Positions 1 to 8,419 of a DNA stretch of 64,000 bases are shown here, piece after piece (within the stretch, counting starts at the first letter, position 1; every line of letters begins with the position of its first letter). Both the position numbers and the translations under genes were made by a program. The stretch covers positions 56,548-120,547 of the forward strand of contig JAJFLU010000037.1 in assembly GCA_021772515.1 (NCBI GenBank), in the 5' to 3' direction. Source of the DNA: Opitutales bacterium. GTDB taxonomy: Bacteria > Verrucomicrobiota > Verrucomicrobiia > Opitutales > UBA2987. The notes under the pieces are model-generated. The model worked only from the letters and a program-made list of their open reading frames with translations, did no database searches and was not told the origin of the DNA.

Positions 1-1552
1 GCTCAATAATATCACGGACTGGTGCATCAGCCGACAGCTCTGGTGGGGGCACCGCATTCCGGTGTGGTATAAAAAAGGCGCCGATCGCAACGACGAGGCA
101 AACCGGCATGTCTCCGTGGATGGCCCGCCCGACCCCGAAAATTGGGAGCAGGACGAGGATGTGCTCGATACCTGGGCCTCCTCCAACCTCTGGCCACTGG
201 CCAATTTCGGCTGGCCGGAGCCCGACGAAAATCAGCAGAAAGACCTGGACTATTTTTACCCGACCAAAGTGCTTGTAACCGGTTTTGACATTATATTTTT
301 CTGGGTTGCCCGCATGATTATGGCCGGTCTGGAAATGCACGGACCGGAAAAGAAAACCCTCACCGACGAGGAAATCCAGGAGCGTATCCCCTTTGAAAAT
401 GTTTACATCCATGGATTGATCCGCGACATACAGGGCCGGAAAATGTCCAAAACTCTCGGGAATTCGCCCGATCCGCTCGATTTGATTGAGAAATTCGGGG
501 CGGACGGCCTGCGGTTCGGCATTGTCAACATCGCCCCCACCGGGCAGGACATCCTATTCGGCGAGGACCGGGTGCAGATTGGCCGGAATTTTTGCAACAA
601 ACTCTGGAACGCCGCCCGCTTCCGCCAGGTTTCCGGGCCGCTGTGCGATAATTCCAGCCTCGAAGCCATCATTGGCCGTTTGGAGAGAGATCAATTCGAC
701 GAATACGACCATTGGATTCTGACCCGGCTTTTGGCGGCAACCCAACAGGTTAATAAATTATTTGATACCTATTTGATCGAGCGGCTGACGGGGGTTTTGT
801 ATGAATTCTTTTGGGGGGATTTTTGCGATTGGTATGTGGAAATCTCCAAAAGCAAGTTGAAGGATGATCGATTGAGGGACAACTGCCTGGCGATTCAGGA
901 TCTCGTGCTTCGTCAATTTCTCCTTTTACTGGAACCGATTTGCCCCCATATCACCGAAGAACTGTGGAACGATCTTGGTTACGCATCGGGTGATACCTTC
1001 ATGCAGGATACCGAAAATCCCTGCCTCCAGAGTCAGGCGGAACTCCGGGAGTGGATTGAGCAGGGCGACTTCAAGATCGATGCGAAGGCGGCTTCGAGAA
1101 TTCTCGATTTGCAAACTTTTGTCATGAAAGCCCGTTCCCTCAAAGCCGAATACGGGGTCGCCAACTCCCGCGATGCCGCATTTTATTTCACGGCCCCAGA
1201 GTCTTCACAGAAATTTCTCGAATCCCATGCCACCATATTTAATACATTGGTGGGCGCTGGCCAACTGGCTGCGGTGGAAACACGACCCGAAGGCGCTCCC
1301 GCCGCGGTAACCTCTCTCGGAACTCTTTACCTCGACCTCACCAGCGCACTCGATATCGGTGCGGAAAAGGACCGGCTCGAACGTGAACTGGCCAAGCTGG
1401 AAAAGGCCGTTGCGGCAGGAGAAAGCAAGCTGGGAAATCAAAAATTCCTCAACAATGCTCCGGCTAATATCGTCGAGGGAGCCCGCAGACAGCTTGCCGA
1501 TAGCAAGGAGAAAAAAGAGAAAATTGCCCGCCTGTTGGCAGAATTGGGGTAA
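1..1552 (+). CDS. valS: Valyl-tRNA synthetase, C-terminal part (5' end outside window)
   Basis: Charges tRNA-Val with valine in the cytoplasm. The reading frame is open from base 2, so the N-terminal part, including the HIGH motif and most of the editing domain, lies before the window. Visible are the [19 protein letters not shown] block typical of class Ia ValRS and the signature loop as KMSKT (440-454) followed by [11 protein letters not shown]. The alpha-helical anticodon-binding domain ([12 protein letters not shown]) follows, and then the C-terminal coiled-coil arm (about the last 65 residues, rich in E, K and L) that ValRS uses to clamp tRNA. The frame is intact to the TAA. The family assignment is firm because ValRS is separated from IleRS and LeuRS by the terminal coiled coil. 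Confidence 0.97.
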   Translation, partial: LNNITDWCISRQLWWGHRIPVWYKKGADRNDEANRHVSVDGPPDPENWEQDEDVLDTWASSNLWPLANFGWPEPDENQQKDLDYFYPTKVLVTGFDIIFFWVARMIMAGLEMHGPEKKTLTDEEIQERIPFENVYIHGLIRDIQGRKMSKTLGNSPDPLDLIEKFGADGLRFGIVNIAPTGQDILFGEDRVQIGRNFCNKLWNAARFRQVSGPLCDNSSLEAIIGRLERDQFDEYDHWILTRLLAATQQVNKLFDTYLIERLTGVLYEFFWGDFCDWYVEISKSKLKDDRLRDNCLAIQDLVLRQFLLLLEPICPHITEELWNDLGYASGDTFMQDTENPCLQSQAELREWIEQGDFKIDAKAASRILDLQTFVMKARSLKAEYGVANSRDAAFYFTAPESSQKFLESHATIFNTLVGAGQLAAVETRPEGAPAAVTSLGTLYLDLTSALDIGAEKDRLERELAKLEKAVAAGESKLGNQKFLNNAPANIVEGARRQLADSKEKKEKIARLLAELG

Positions 1553-1576
1553 ACGCACGCACCGCCAATCGATCAA

Positions 1577-1969
1577 TCAACGCCTGGTCTTCTTTTTCTT
1601 GGGTTCCTTGATTGTCCAGAGGAGATTACTCTCCGAATCCGCCAGTTTTTTAGTAGTGGTCTCAAGCCGCTCCGCGAGATCCCGCAGGATTTGTTTGGTC
1701 AATTCGGGATGCTCCTTCACGGTTTCATCGATGCCATTTACGACATGCTCGACCGTGCAACTTGTTTTGGCGACGATGTTACAGGTTCGCGGTTTGTCCA
1801 GTATGTCGCTCATTTCGCCGAAGATGGTATCTGGGTTTTTAATTTCCGCGATGAGGACACTGTTTTTATAAACCTCCAGTTTTCCTTTTCTGAGAATAAA
1901 AAATCCGTTTCCTTTGACACCCTCTTTGATGAGGACATCTCCGGGTTTGAAAACGATTTGCTTGGCCAT
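1577..1969 (-). CDS. Cyclic nucleotide-binding domain protein
   Basis: A 130-residue protein that is little more than one cyclic-nucleotide-binding (cNMP/CRP-like) beta-roll. It shows KPGDVLIKEGVKGNGFFIL near the start, then IFGEMSDILDKPRTCNIVA, which is the phosphate-binding cassette region (GEM-x(7)-R-T). There is no helix-turn-helix after it. The C-terminal helix is charged and ends in a lysine/arginine cluster, so it is more likely a sensor or adaptor than a transcription factor. It is the last gene of the minus-strand series that begins with the sigma factor at 5058, with 67 bp to the previous gene. The fold is secure; the ligand (cAMP, c-di-GMP or none) cannot be told. Confidence 0.85.
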   Translation of the reverse strand: MAKQIVFKPGDVLIKEGVKGNGFFILRKGKLEVYKNSVLIAEIKNPDTIFGEMSDILDKPRTCNIVAKTSCTVEHVVNGIDETVKEHPELTKQILRDLAERLETTTKKLADSESNLLWTIKEPKKKKTRR

Positions 1970-2023
1970 AAACTAAGACTAAATAAGGAAAGAGCGGCCT
2001 TATCAAGCTAACAATTGCTCGAA

Positions 2024-2040
2024 TTTGAGATAGGTTCTAT
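2024..2040 (+). repeat. Dispersed GAGATAGGTTCT motif, solo copy
   Basis: The 20 bp at 2021-2040 are identical to 13755-13774, which contain the right end of the inverted-repeat element at 13506-13772. Here the motif stands alone between two minus-strand genes, so it may be a solo end or remnant of the same small element. Confidence 0.5.
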
Positions 2041-2495
2041 TCGGTGAACCTGAACGTTCGCTCCCCGCCGTTCACGACCAGGGAAACCGTTTCCACCTTG
2101 TTTTTGGCCGGATTGAAATTGATTCCGAACTTGTTTTTAAAACTCAAAAGGGCCAAGTTGACGCTCTGATCCTGCGATAGCGATTTTTTGATTCTCAAAA
2201 AGTAGGGACCGTCTTTTGTATAACGATTTATTTTGATCAACACGTTTGTCCACTCCCAATCTCCGTTGTTGGTTACCTGAATAATGGTTCCCCCCGATTT
2301 GAAGCTGGCCTTGATCTGATGCCTGGAATTTTCTCCACACCCCGCCAAACAGGCACAGACCAACAACAGCCCGACAACGAGCAAAAAACGGGGTTTGCGA
2401 CCATCCCCGCTCCGGAAACAACAGGATTTTGCTGCTCCTCCTGTTAAAAATTCAGCCTGGATTCCTTTTTTTCGACCAGGAATGCGGAAAATCAA
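2037..2495 (-). CDS. Putative lipoprotein of unknown function
   Basis: 152 residues as opened. A hydrophobic stretch (FLLVVGLLLVCACLAGC, ending about residue 53) finishes in a lipobox LAGC, so the mature protein should be lipid-anchored at the envelope. The 50 residues before it are unusually long for a signal peptide. The real start is therefore probably internal and non-ATG, but no convincing ribosome-binding site settles it. The mature part (about 100 residues) is beta-rich, with ITQVTNNG-like and VVNGGERTF segments resembling a small immunoglobulin-like fold. I do not recognise a family. It lies 40 bp after the DUF4097 gene and 67 bp before the cNMP-binding gene in the same direction. Confidence 0.6.
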   Translation of the reverse strand: MIFRIPGRKKGIQAEFLTGGAAKSCCFRSGDGRKPRFLLVVGLLLVCACLAGCGENSRHQIKASFKSGGTIIQVTNNGDWEWTNVLIKINRYTKDGPYFLRIKKSLSQDQSVNLALLSFKNKFGINFNPAKNKVETVSLVVNGGERTFRFTE

Positions 2496-2534
2496 AGGTA
2501 TTTTTTACTTTTCACCGCGAATAATAGACAGTTG

Positions 2535-3605
2535 CTAATTATCTTCCATCGCTTTTTTTGCTTCTTCGACCCGCTGACGCGCAAGTTCTTTTCTCAGCCT
2601 TGTGGCCTCTTTCACTTTTTCGATTCGCTCACGCTCACGCTCTTTTCTCAGCCTTGCGGCCTCTTTCGCTTTTTCGACTCGCTGACGCTCATGCGTCTCC
2701 GCTGCTTCCCTTTGGCTTTTTTTCAGGACAATGTCACCATTTATGGATTCCAACTGAATCAAGACTCCTCCCCCGTTTAACGTACCGTTTACCTCTCGCA
2801 TCCCGCCAATAAATGAGTAGGGGTCACGCCTGCCTTTTTCATAGTCGACATTAAGATTGGTGCGTATGTCACTGTTGAGCGAATTCATCTTGAGATTGGC
2901 CTTGGTATCCTCTGGAATGCTGACCACGGTGTCTCCATTGAGATTGGTGATGGATGTGGGTGCATCCTGCGAAACACTGGAAAAATAGACCAACAAATCA
3001 CCGTTCATATTGTGCAAGGTGGCCGGCCCGGTGACATTTCTAATGATTGCATCGCCCTCTGCCACCGTCATTTCGATTTCACCATCGAAGTCTTGTAGCG
3101 TGCAGTCCCCATTGCCTATTATTTGCACTTTAAGGGCGTATTTATTCGGAACATTGATCGTGAAATCGGAGGAGGAAGTGTTGGGTAGGCCCACAATTTC
3201 CACACTTTCATCGGTTTCCGAAATGGAAAGCCCGAAACCGGTATTGTCCCTGCCAACCGAAAATACCGATATAAATCCATTTTCGTCCGCTTCCTCATCC
3301 TCCTCGTAATCCGGATCCTCATAATCTTCGGAAATTATCTCTATTTGCTCACCTTCAGTTCCCTGGATGATGATATCGCCAGAGTTTTCAATAAAAGTGA
3401 TCTCCACCTCTTGAACCGACTCCTGTGGGATAAAAACGTGCCTCCCGCCCTCCCGGCTGGAATCGTTGGTGGGATGCAGGTTTCGCGATGGCGGTTTCGG
3501 GGGCAAAGGCGGAGACGGAGGATTTCTAACTTTCTCCTTGGTGTATCCGGCAACCGGAAGCAGGCTTATGAGCAGGAGGCATAGCAATTTATTGAATCTA
3601 TTCAT
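2535..3605 (-). CDS. DUF4097-type adhesin-like secreted protein with charged C-terminal repeat
   Basis: 356 residues with a signal peptide (LLCLLLISLLPVAGYT) and a short proline-rich linker. A right-handed beta-helix-like region follows, with repeated short strands (GDIIIQGTEGEQIEII, GDCTLQDFDGEIEM, GDAIIRNVTGPATL, GDLLVYF, GDTVVSI), the pattern of DUF4097/DUF2807 putative adhesins. The last 60 residues are a highly charged helix made of near-repeats of RERERIEKVKEATRLRKEL, also visible in the DNA around 2570-2690. Proteins of this family are commonly encoded after ECF sigma/anti-sigma pairs, as here. Location is likely periplasmic or surface. Function is unknown beyond family. Confidence 0.75.
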   Translation of the reverse strand: MNRFNKLLCLLLISLLPVAGYTKEKVRNPPSPPLPPKPPSRNLHPTNDSSREGGRHVFIPQESVQEVEITFIENSGDIIIQGTEGEQIEIISEDYEDPDYEEDEEADENGFISVFSVGRDNTGFGLSISETDESVEIVGLPNTSSSDFTINVPNKYALKVQIIGNGDCTLQDFDGEIEMTVAEGDAIIRNVTGPATLHNMNGDLLVYFSSVSQDAPTSITNLNGDTVVSIPEDTKANLKMNSLNSDIRTNLNVDYEKGRRDPYSFIGGMREVNGTLNGGGVLIQLESINGDIVLKKSQREAAETHERQRVEKAKEAARLRKERERERIEKVKEATRLRKELARQRVEEAKKAMEDN

Positions 3606-3670
3606 GTTGGTTCTTATTCTATTTTTTTATAAAATTTAATTGATTTTTAATGGGCATATTTCTGCAAAAA

Positions 3671-4501
3671 TTAAAGTAGCTGACCGAGTCCCTGGAGGGC
3701 TTTGCCCTTAACTTCCAAGGGTGTCACCGCGTTATCCAGCAACTCTTGAATCGGCCCGCGGGCGCGCTTTTCATCCATTTCCACCATCAGGTTGATGAGC
3801 ATGATTTGCATCAACGGATTGGTCTGCCGGGACAGTGAATCAAGGAGGGCGGCCCGTACGTTTTCCTGATTCGCAAAACGGGTTAGAGAATTGAGGGAGG
3901 CCAACCGAACATTGACATTGTCGTCCTGATTAAGCCTCCTCAAAAGCGCCTCGAACAAATCCGGGGAAAGTATAGAAATGTCGTCGGTATAACTCACCGC
4001 CTGAATGCGCTTACTGGCCGAACGCTGGTCCATCATGTAAATCGCCATCATTTGTTTCATGGCATCCATTTCCGTCCTGAGGCCGGTTACTACGGTGTTA
4101 TCCACAATTTTGACAGGGGCATCTCCCCCCGGCGCAATGGTGGCTTGTTGCTTCCCTATCCACATTCCCCCTAACAAGAGCGACAGACCCGCCGCAATTT
4201 TTCCCATCAAAAAAGCGTGTTTCCAGAAAACCGGCTCGACCAGATTGGATTTTTTGGGTTCAGCTTGCTCGAGAACAGACTTCTCTATCTCCAGCATCGA
4301 GAGGAAATTTTCCCTCAGGCGCGGGCCGGGCTGGACATCCTCGACGGCCTCGAATTCGGCCATCAGGACTTTATACTGCTCCCATTCTTCCCGGCAGTTT
4401 TCACATTGCCCAAGGTGTTGATGAACCTCATCCGCCAAAGTCGTCTCCAGGCTGTTTTCCAACAGACCGGCTAATTGCGAGCTTGCTTCCTGGCATTTCA
4501 T
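3671..4501 (-). CDS. Anti-sigma factor with zinc-finger N-terminus, membrane anchor and HEAT-like tail
   Basis: 276 residues. The N-terminus has the zf-HC2 anti-sigma signature (HLGQCENCREEW, His-x3-Cys-x2-Cys), which binds and silences its ECF sigma factor. One membrane helix follows at about residues 89-108 (FLMGKIAAGLSLLLGGMWIG). The outer part carries two or three HEAT-like helical pairs (NVNVRLASLNSLTRF, NPLMQIMLINLMVEM). Its start overlaps the stop of the sigma gene by 4 bp (ATGA), implying translational coupling. An anti-sigma factor with a HEAT-like output region suggests signal reception by protein contact in the periplasm; that is inference. Confidence 0.85.
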   Translation of the reverse strand: MKCQEASSQLAGLLENSLETTLADEVHQHLGQCENCREEWEQYKVLMAEFEAVEDVQPGPRLRENFLSMLEIEKSVLEQAEPKKSNLVEPVFWKHAFLMGKIAAGLSLLLGGMWIGKQQATIAPGGDAPVKIVDNTVVTGLRTEMDAMKQMMAIYMMDQRSASKRIQAVSYTDDISILSPDLFEALLRRLNQDDNVNVRLASLNSLTRFANQENVRAALLDSLSRQTNPLMQIMLINLMVEMDEKRARGPIQELLDNAVTPLEVKGKALQGLGQLL

Positions 4502-5058
4502 GATTTTTTGCCTCCTTCTCCAGTGGTTTCAAAATAAATTTCCCTCAACAGACCCATCGCCCGATGCACCCGCACCTTGATTGCTGCCACGGAAATTCCC
4601 TTTATTTGAGATATTTCCTCGTATTTGAATCCCTCGAAACGGCTCAGCACGAGCAGTTCCTTTTGTTCGGGGGGCAAACGATCAAGGGCCTCCAGGAGAC
4701 TCCTTTTCCTCTCCTTTTTTTCCATTTCATCGGCGGCCAGCCGCTCGGTTTGCCGTGAGTAATCCGTCTCTTCGTAAAATTCTTCGGCCCGGACTTTGTT
4801 TTTCCGATAATGGTCGGCATGTAAGTTTCTGGCCACCCGGTACATCCAGGACCGGAATGGATGGCCTTCCTTGTAGGTATGCCGAAACCGGAGGATTCTT
4901 TGGAAAAGGCTCTGGGTCAAATCCTCACTCGTCTCACGGTTTCCGGTCAGGCGGAGAAAGAAATTGAAAAGCCTCACATGGTGCCTCTCAAAGAGTGGCG
5001 CAAGCGAATCCAAAGTGCCGTTTTTTACTGAAAGCATGAGAATTTCGTCGGATATCAC
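4498..5058 (-). CDS. RNA polymerase ECF-type sigma factor
   Basis: 186 residues with both domains of an extracytoplasmic-function sigma factor. Region 2 is at about residues 25-90 (NFFLRLTGNRETSEDLTQ; then HPFRSWMYRVARNLHADHYR). Region 4 is at about residues 115-170 (LPPEQKELLVLSRFEGFKYEEI followed by the helix-turn-helix GISVAAIKVRVHRAMG). It heads the operon with its own anti-sigma factor and the DUF4097 protein, so it probably controls an envelope response including its own operon. No -35/-10 autoregulatory site is obvious upstream. Confidence 0.93.
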   Translation of the reverse strand: MISDEILMLSVKNGTLDSLAPLFERHHVRLFNFFLRLTGNRETSEDLTQSLFQRILRFRHTYKEGHPFRSWMYRVARNLHADHYRKNKVRAEEFYEETDYSRQTERLAADEMEKKERKRSLLEALDRLPPEQKELLVLSRFEGFKYEEISQIKGISVAAIKVRVHRAMGLLREIYFETTGEGGKKS

Positions 5059-5593
5059 GTTATTGAACAGAGTTTTTTAATGTGGGCGATCATCCCTCTA
5101 TGAAGCGGGCAGGCGGCGGAAATCTCCTCGAAATTAGTCAGCAATCCCAAAATTTTGTCAAAGGGAATCCCGATTACCTGCTAGACCACCCCGCCCCAAA
5201 CATGGGAATTTGACGCCATCATGCCCACCTGCCGGATGGCACTGGATTCAGCGGCCATAACACCGATCAGGAGCGCCAGGCTGATCAGGGTAAATACAAG
5301 TGTTTCGAGATCATAGTTTGCCATCATGCAACTGAATACGATTGGGGATAAAAAAAGGTTACAATTTTCCTTGATGGGCTAAATTCGCTTATCTCATGTT
5401 CGACTTATAGATTTGGGATATATCACCGCGCGATTTTGTAAAAAAATAATCAAAAATCCGCAGAAATCATAATTCCGTTGAAATTTATAAAGACTTGACT
5501 ACTATGATATTTAAAAGGGAAGAGTTTTAAAAATAATCGGTATTCTAAATTAGGTAAATATTTATTAAAATCACCTTTGGGCACACACTGAAA
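5059..5593. other. Intergenic region between sigma operon and 5594 gene
   Basis: 535 bp. Apart from the 48-codon open frame at 5181-5327 I see no gene. The part from 5340 to 5590 is AT-rich with many short A and T runs and probably holds the promoter of the rightward gene at 5594. No clear -35/-10 pair with good spacing stands out. Confidence 0.5.
5181..5327 (-). CDS. Possible 48-residue membrane micropeptide
   Basis: A short open frame starting with two ATGs and ending in TAG. The product begins MMANYDLETLVFTLISLALL and has one strong transmembrane helix (about residues 9-25). A short polar tail follows, rich in Met and Ser and ending HVWGGVV. It lies upstream of, and codirectional with, the sigma-factor operon, 122 bp before it. 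There is no convincing Shine-Dalgarno sequence. Base composition resembles coding DNA more than the AT-rich spacer to its right. Small single-pass peptides are common but easily missed; this is a plausible but unproven gene. Confidence 0.4.
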   Translation of the reverse strand: MMANYDLETLVFTLISLALLIGVMAAESSAIRQVGMMASNSHVWGGVV

Positions 5594-6232
5594 ATGGTAA
5601 ACGACCGCAGCAGTAAAAGGCGTTTCGCTCCGCGAAAGGATCGATTGACCAAGGAAATATGGTCCCTGGGGCACCGGGCAAACTACGCCAACCGCCTGAA
5701 AATAGCCTCCATTGCGGATCCCAAAGGCCCGCATTCGCTGGATGATATTTGTGCCCAGACTCTACCTTATTCCGATCGTTCGGAAAACTGGAAAGCCCCC
5801 CACCTGGATGAATTGCGGGAACTTGCACTTTCTTATTGGGTTGGCTCCGAATTTGATATCGCGCTGGTCCGGAAGGAGGCGGGTCACGAAATTCAGCGGC
5901 CTCTGACGCGGATTATCCATAAGTTTAATGCCTTGACCAACAAGGGATTGCAGTTGCAGCACGGGTTTAGCTGGATGGAATATTGGTCCTGCCATATTGC
6001 GATGGGAAACCTGGATTATATCGAGCTAATTTCCTATTTGCTGTCCTATTACCAGGCGGTTTTCTTCGATGATACCATCGCCCAAAAGAGCAGAATTTAT
6101 TATCACAGCAACGTCGTGCGCAACATGCCGTCGAAAATCAAAATTTGCCGCGACGTAGGCGGATCCATCCGCTATTTAAAAAAGGATCGGCAGCTTCATT
6201 CACTGGTTCAGCCGATAAGAAAAGTTTCCTGA
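5594..6232 (+). CDS. Hypothetical basic protein
   Basis: 212 residues, rich in Arg, Lys, Tyr and Trp, without signal peptide or membrane helix. The N-terminal 30 residues are strongly basic (NDRSSKRRFAPRKDRLTKE). The rest looks globular and alpha-helical (WMEYWSCHIAMGNLDYIEL; AVFFDDTIAQKSRIYY). I recognise no catalytic motif. It stands alone between AT-rich spacers and precedes the TonB-type gene by 128 bp. Coding character is good (codon pattern and length), the function is unknown. Confidence 0.65.
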   Translation: MVNDRSSKRRFAPRKDRLTKEIWSLGHRANYANRLKIASIADPKGPHSLDDICAQTLPYSDRSENWKAPHLDELRELALSYWVGSEFDIALVRKEAGHEIQRPLTRIIHKFNALTNKGLQLQHGFSWMEYWSCHIAMGNLDYIELISYLLSYYQAVFFDDTIAQKSRIYYHSNVVRNMPSKIKICRDVGGSIRYLKKDRQLHSLVQPIRKVS

Positions 6233-6360
6233 ACGGTTTTCCCCGCTGATCGGCGAATCCTGAAAATACCCGTTTTTGGTGTTGTTTTACGCCTTGAAGC
6301 CCTGTATATTGACCATCGAATTTCTCGCACGCTTATTGAACACCCTCCAACTATCCGGTC

Positions 6361-7080
6361 ATGTACCTTCCTCCAAAGGGACCAAATGCCTCCCAAAAGT
6401 GGGCACATTTTGTGTCGGCCATGCTGATTACAGTTATCCTCATATTCGGACTAGTATTTCTCAACGGGGTCAAAAACACGAGGGCATTGGCGGTTCATAA
6501 TTTGCCAATGAGCCAACTTACCCCGGTGGATATTGAGCCTTCGCCCTCTGAACTGGAAAATCGGGGAGGTTCCCGGAGAACAAACGAAAACCAGGACTTT
6601 TTAAAACCGCCGAGCGAGGTGTTTGGGAGCGCTCATTCCAGCAAACAGTTTTCGGTCGCCTCGATTCCAAATTTGCAGCTCGCCGAGCCCGCTAAGAGCA
6701 CTCCAGAAAAACTGAACGTTGATTTTGTCTACCGAATATCGGATTTGGATGCGGCGCCGATCCCCATTATTCAGGGCAAGCCCCGCTACCCGCGTAATCT
6801 TGTGGAAGAAAGAATCGAAGGCCGCGTATTGGCGATATTGTCGGTTGATGAGGATGGCAATGTTTACGATGTCGTGGTCGAGAAGTCCGATTTCTACGAA
6901 TTTTCAGAGAGCGCCAAAAGTGCCATTATGGCCTGGAAATTTTTGCCCGGCAGGAAGGATGGGCAGGAGGTGAAATTTCGCATGCGCGTACCCGTTTCCT
7001 TCCGGTTGCTCTATAGAAATACCTATTCGCAGGACCTTACCACTACTGCAAATCAGGATTTCGTTCGGCAGCCCTATTGA
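6361..7080 (+). CDS. TonB-family energy transducer
   Basis: 239 residues. One N-terminal membrane helix (about residues 19-37, VSAMLITVILIFGLVFLNGV) precedes a long polar linker. The C-terminal TonB domain follows (about 140-230), with PRYPRNLVEERIEGRVLAIL, SVDEDGNVYDVVV and AIMAWKFLPGRKDGQ, the canonical YP...G.V...DG.V....V....F..AA..A...W.F.P pattern. It would couple the inner-membrane proton motive force to an outer-membrane receptor. No ExbB/ExbD or receptor gene is nearby, so partners must be elsewhere. The linker is shorter and less proline-rich than in E. coli TonB. Confidence 0.85.
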   Translation: MYLPPKGPNASQKWAHFVSAMLITVILIFGLVFLNGVKNTRALAVHNLPMSQLTPVDIEPSPSELENRGGSRRTNENQDFLKPPSEVFGSAHSSKQFSVASIPNLQLAEPAKSTPEKLNVDFVYRISDLDAAPIPIIQGKPRYPRNLVEERIEGRVLAILSVDEDGNVYDVVVEKSDFYEFSESAKSAIMAWKFLPGRKDGQEVKFRMRVPVSFRLLYRNTYSQDLTTTANQDFVRQPY

Positions 7081-7200
7081 ACATACTGCCCACCTCGCGG
7101 ATTTATGGCATGACCAGTGGACCTAACACTTTTCATTGCCTTTTTTCGATAATGAGATGAATTAAGCCGCTTTCGTCCTGCCACCGGGCGATTTTTTATT

Positions 7201-8412
7201 ATGGGGCAGGATTCCACTACCAGAAAGTCTCGCGGCATGAATTTATCGGTTAACGAAAGGCATACTTTGCAACTCACCGGGGTGGCCCATTTCGGCTGCC
7301 ACCTGGCCATGCTAATTTTCCCCACCGCAGCCATTGCATTATCTCGGGAGGAGGGCATTCCCCTCGAGATGGTTCTCGGCTGGAGTTTCGCCGGATATTT
7401 TATCTTTGGATTGGGCGCATTCCCCGTTGGGCTTATTACAGACCGCCTGCGCGCCCGATGGGTTGTCCGAACCGGCGTACTCGGCATCGGCCCGGCCATG
7501 ATCATGGTGGCGCTGACCAATCCGGGGCCCGCGCTGGCCGTCGCTCTCGGCGGGGTGGGCGCTTTTGCCAGTTTGTACCACCCGGCCGGCATGAGTTTGA
7601 TTTCCAGAACCATTCAACATCGCGGCAAAGCCCTCGGTATCAACGGTATTTGCGGCAATATCGGCATCGCCGCCGCTCCCGTTATGACGGAGTGGTTCTC
7701 CAGCATGTGGGGCTGGCGGGGCGCCTATATGGGTCTGGGCATAATGTTAATCCTCATGGGCCTCATGGTTGCTTTTCGCCGCATCGAGGAATCCAAGCCC
7801 GGAGAAGCCGTTCGCGATGAACACCATCACGAGCCCTTCGAGCGCCTCAAACTCTTTCTCATTCTCATGGTGGCGATGACCCTCGCCGGCCTCTCTTACC
7901 GGGCTAACACCCTCGCCCAACCCGCCTTTTTCGCCGAGCGGGTCGATTTTGTCGGCTACGGGGTGGCCACCTCCCTCGTTTACTTGATCGCAACCGCCGG
8001 GCAATACTTGGCTGGACACCTTGCAGACCGCTACGACCTGCGAATGCTCTACCTGGTTTTTTACGGCCTCGGCCTCCCCTTTGTCTTTGCAATGGCGGCT
8101 CTGTGGGGCGCACCCCTTTTGGTATGCGCGTCCATATTCGTATTTTTCAGCCTTGGCACCCAACCCATCGAAAACAGCCTCGTTGCCCGATTTACACCCG
8201 ACCGCTGGCGCAGCACCGGCTACGGGCTTAAATTCACGGTCGTTTTCGCCATCGGCGCCCTTTCCGTATGGGGTGTCAAAGGCATCATCACCCACTCCTC
8301 CCTCGCGATGGTATTTCCGGCCATCGGCGGGGTGGTGTTTTTGGTGTTTCTGACCGCCTGCTTCCTCTACTGGCAAACACGCGGCAAGCCCGTTCTCAAT
8401 CACCCCACCTGA
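7201..8412 (+). CDS. Major facilitator superfamily transporter
   Basis: 403 residues with about 12 hydrophobic segments arranged as two six-helix halves. The central hydrophilic loop near residue 200 is charged and histidine-containing (GEAVRDEHHHEPFERLK). The loop between helices 2 and 3 reads GLITDRLRARWVVRTG, a variant of the MFS G-x3-D-R/K-x-G-R signature, with a partial repeat in the second half (GHLADRYDLRM). An internal ATG at 7237 is an alternative start, after a polar leader. The substrate cannot be deduced. Its stop is 7 bp from the converging nucleoside hydrolase stop. Confidence 0.88.
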   Translation: MGQDSTTRKSRGMNLSVNERHTLQLTGVAHFGCHLAMLIFPTAAIALSREEGIPLEMVLGWSFAGYFIFGLGAFPVGLITDRLRARWVVRTGVLGIGPAMIMVALTNPGPALAVALGGVGAFASLYHPAGMSLISRTIQHRGKALGINGICGNIGIAAAPVMTEWFSSMWGWRGAYMGLGIMLILMGLMVAFRRIEESKPGEAVRDEHHHEPFERLKLFLILMVAMTLAGLSYRANTLAQPAFFAERVDFVGYGVATSLVYLIATAGQYLAGHLADRYDLRMLYLVFYGLGLPFVFAMAALWGAPLLVCASIFVFFSLGTQPIENSLVARFTPDRWRSTGYGLKFTVVFAIGALSVWGVKGIITHSSLAMVFPAIGGVVFLVFLTACFLYWQTRGKPVLNHPT

Positions 8413-8419
8413 TTTCGCC

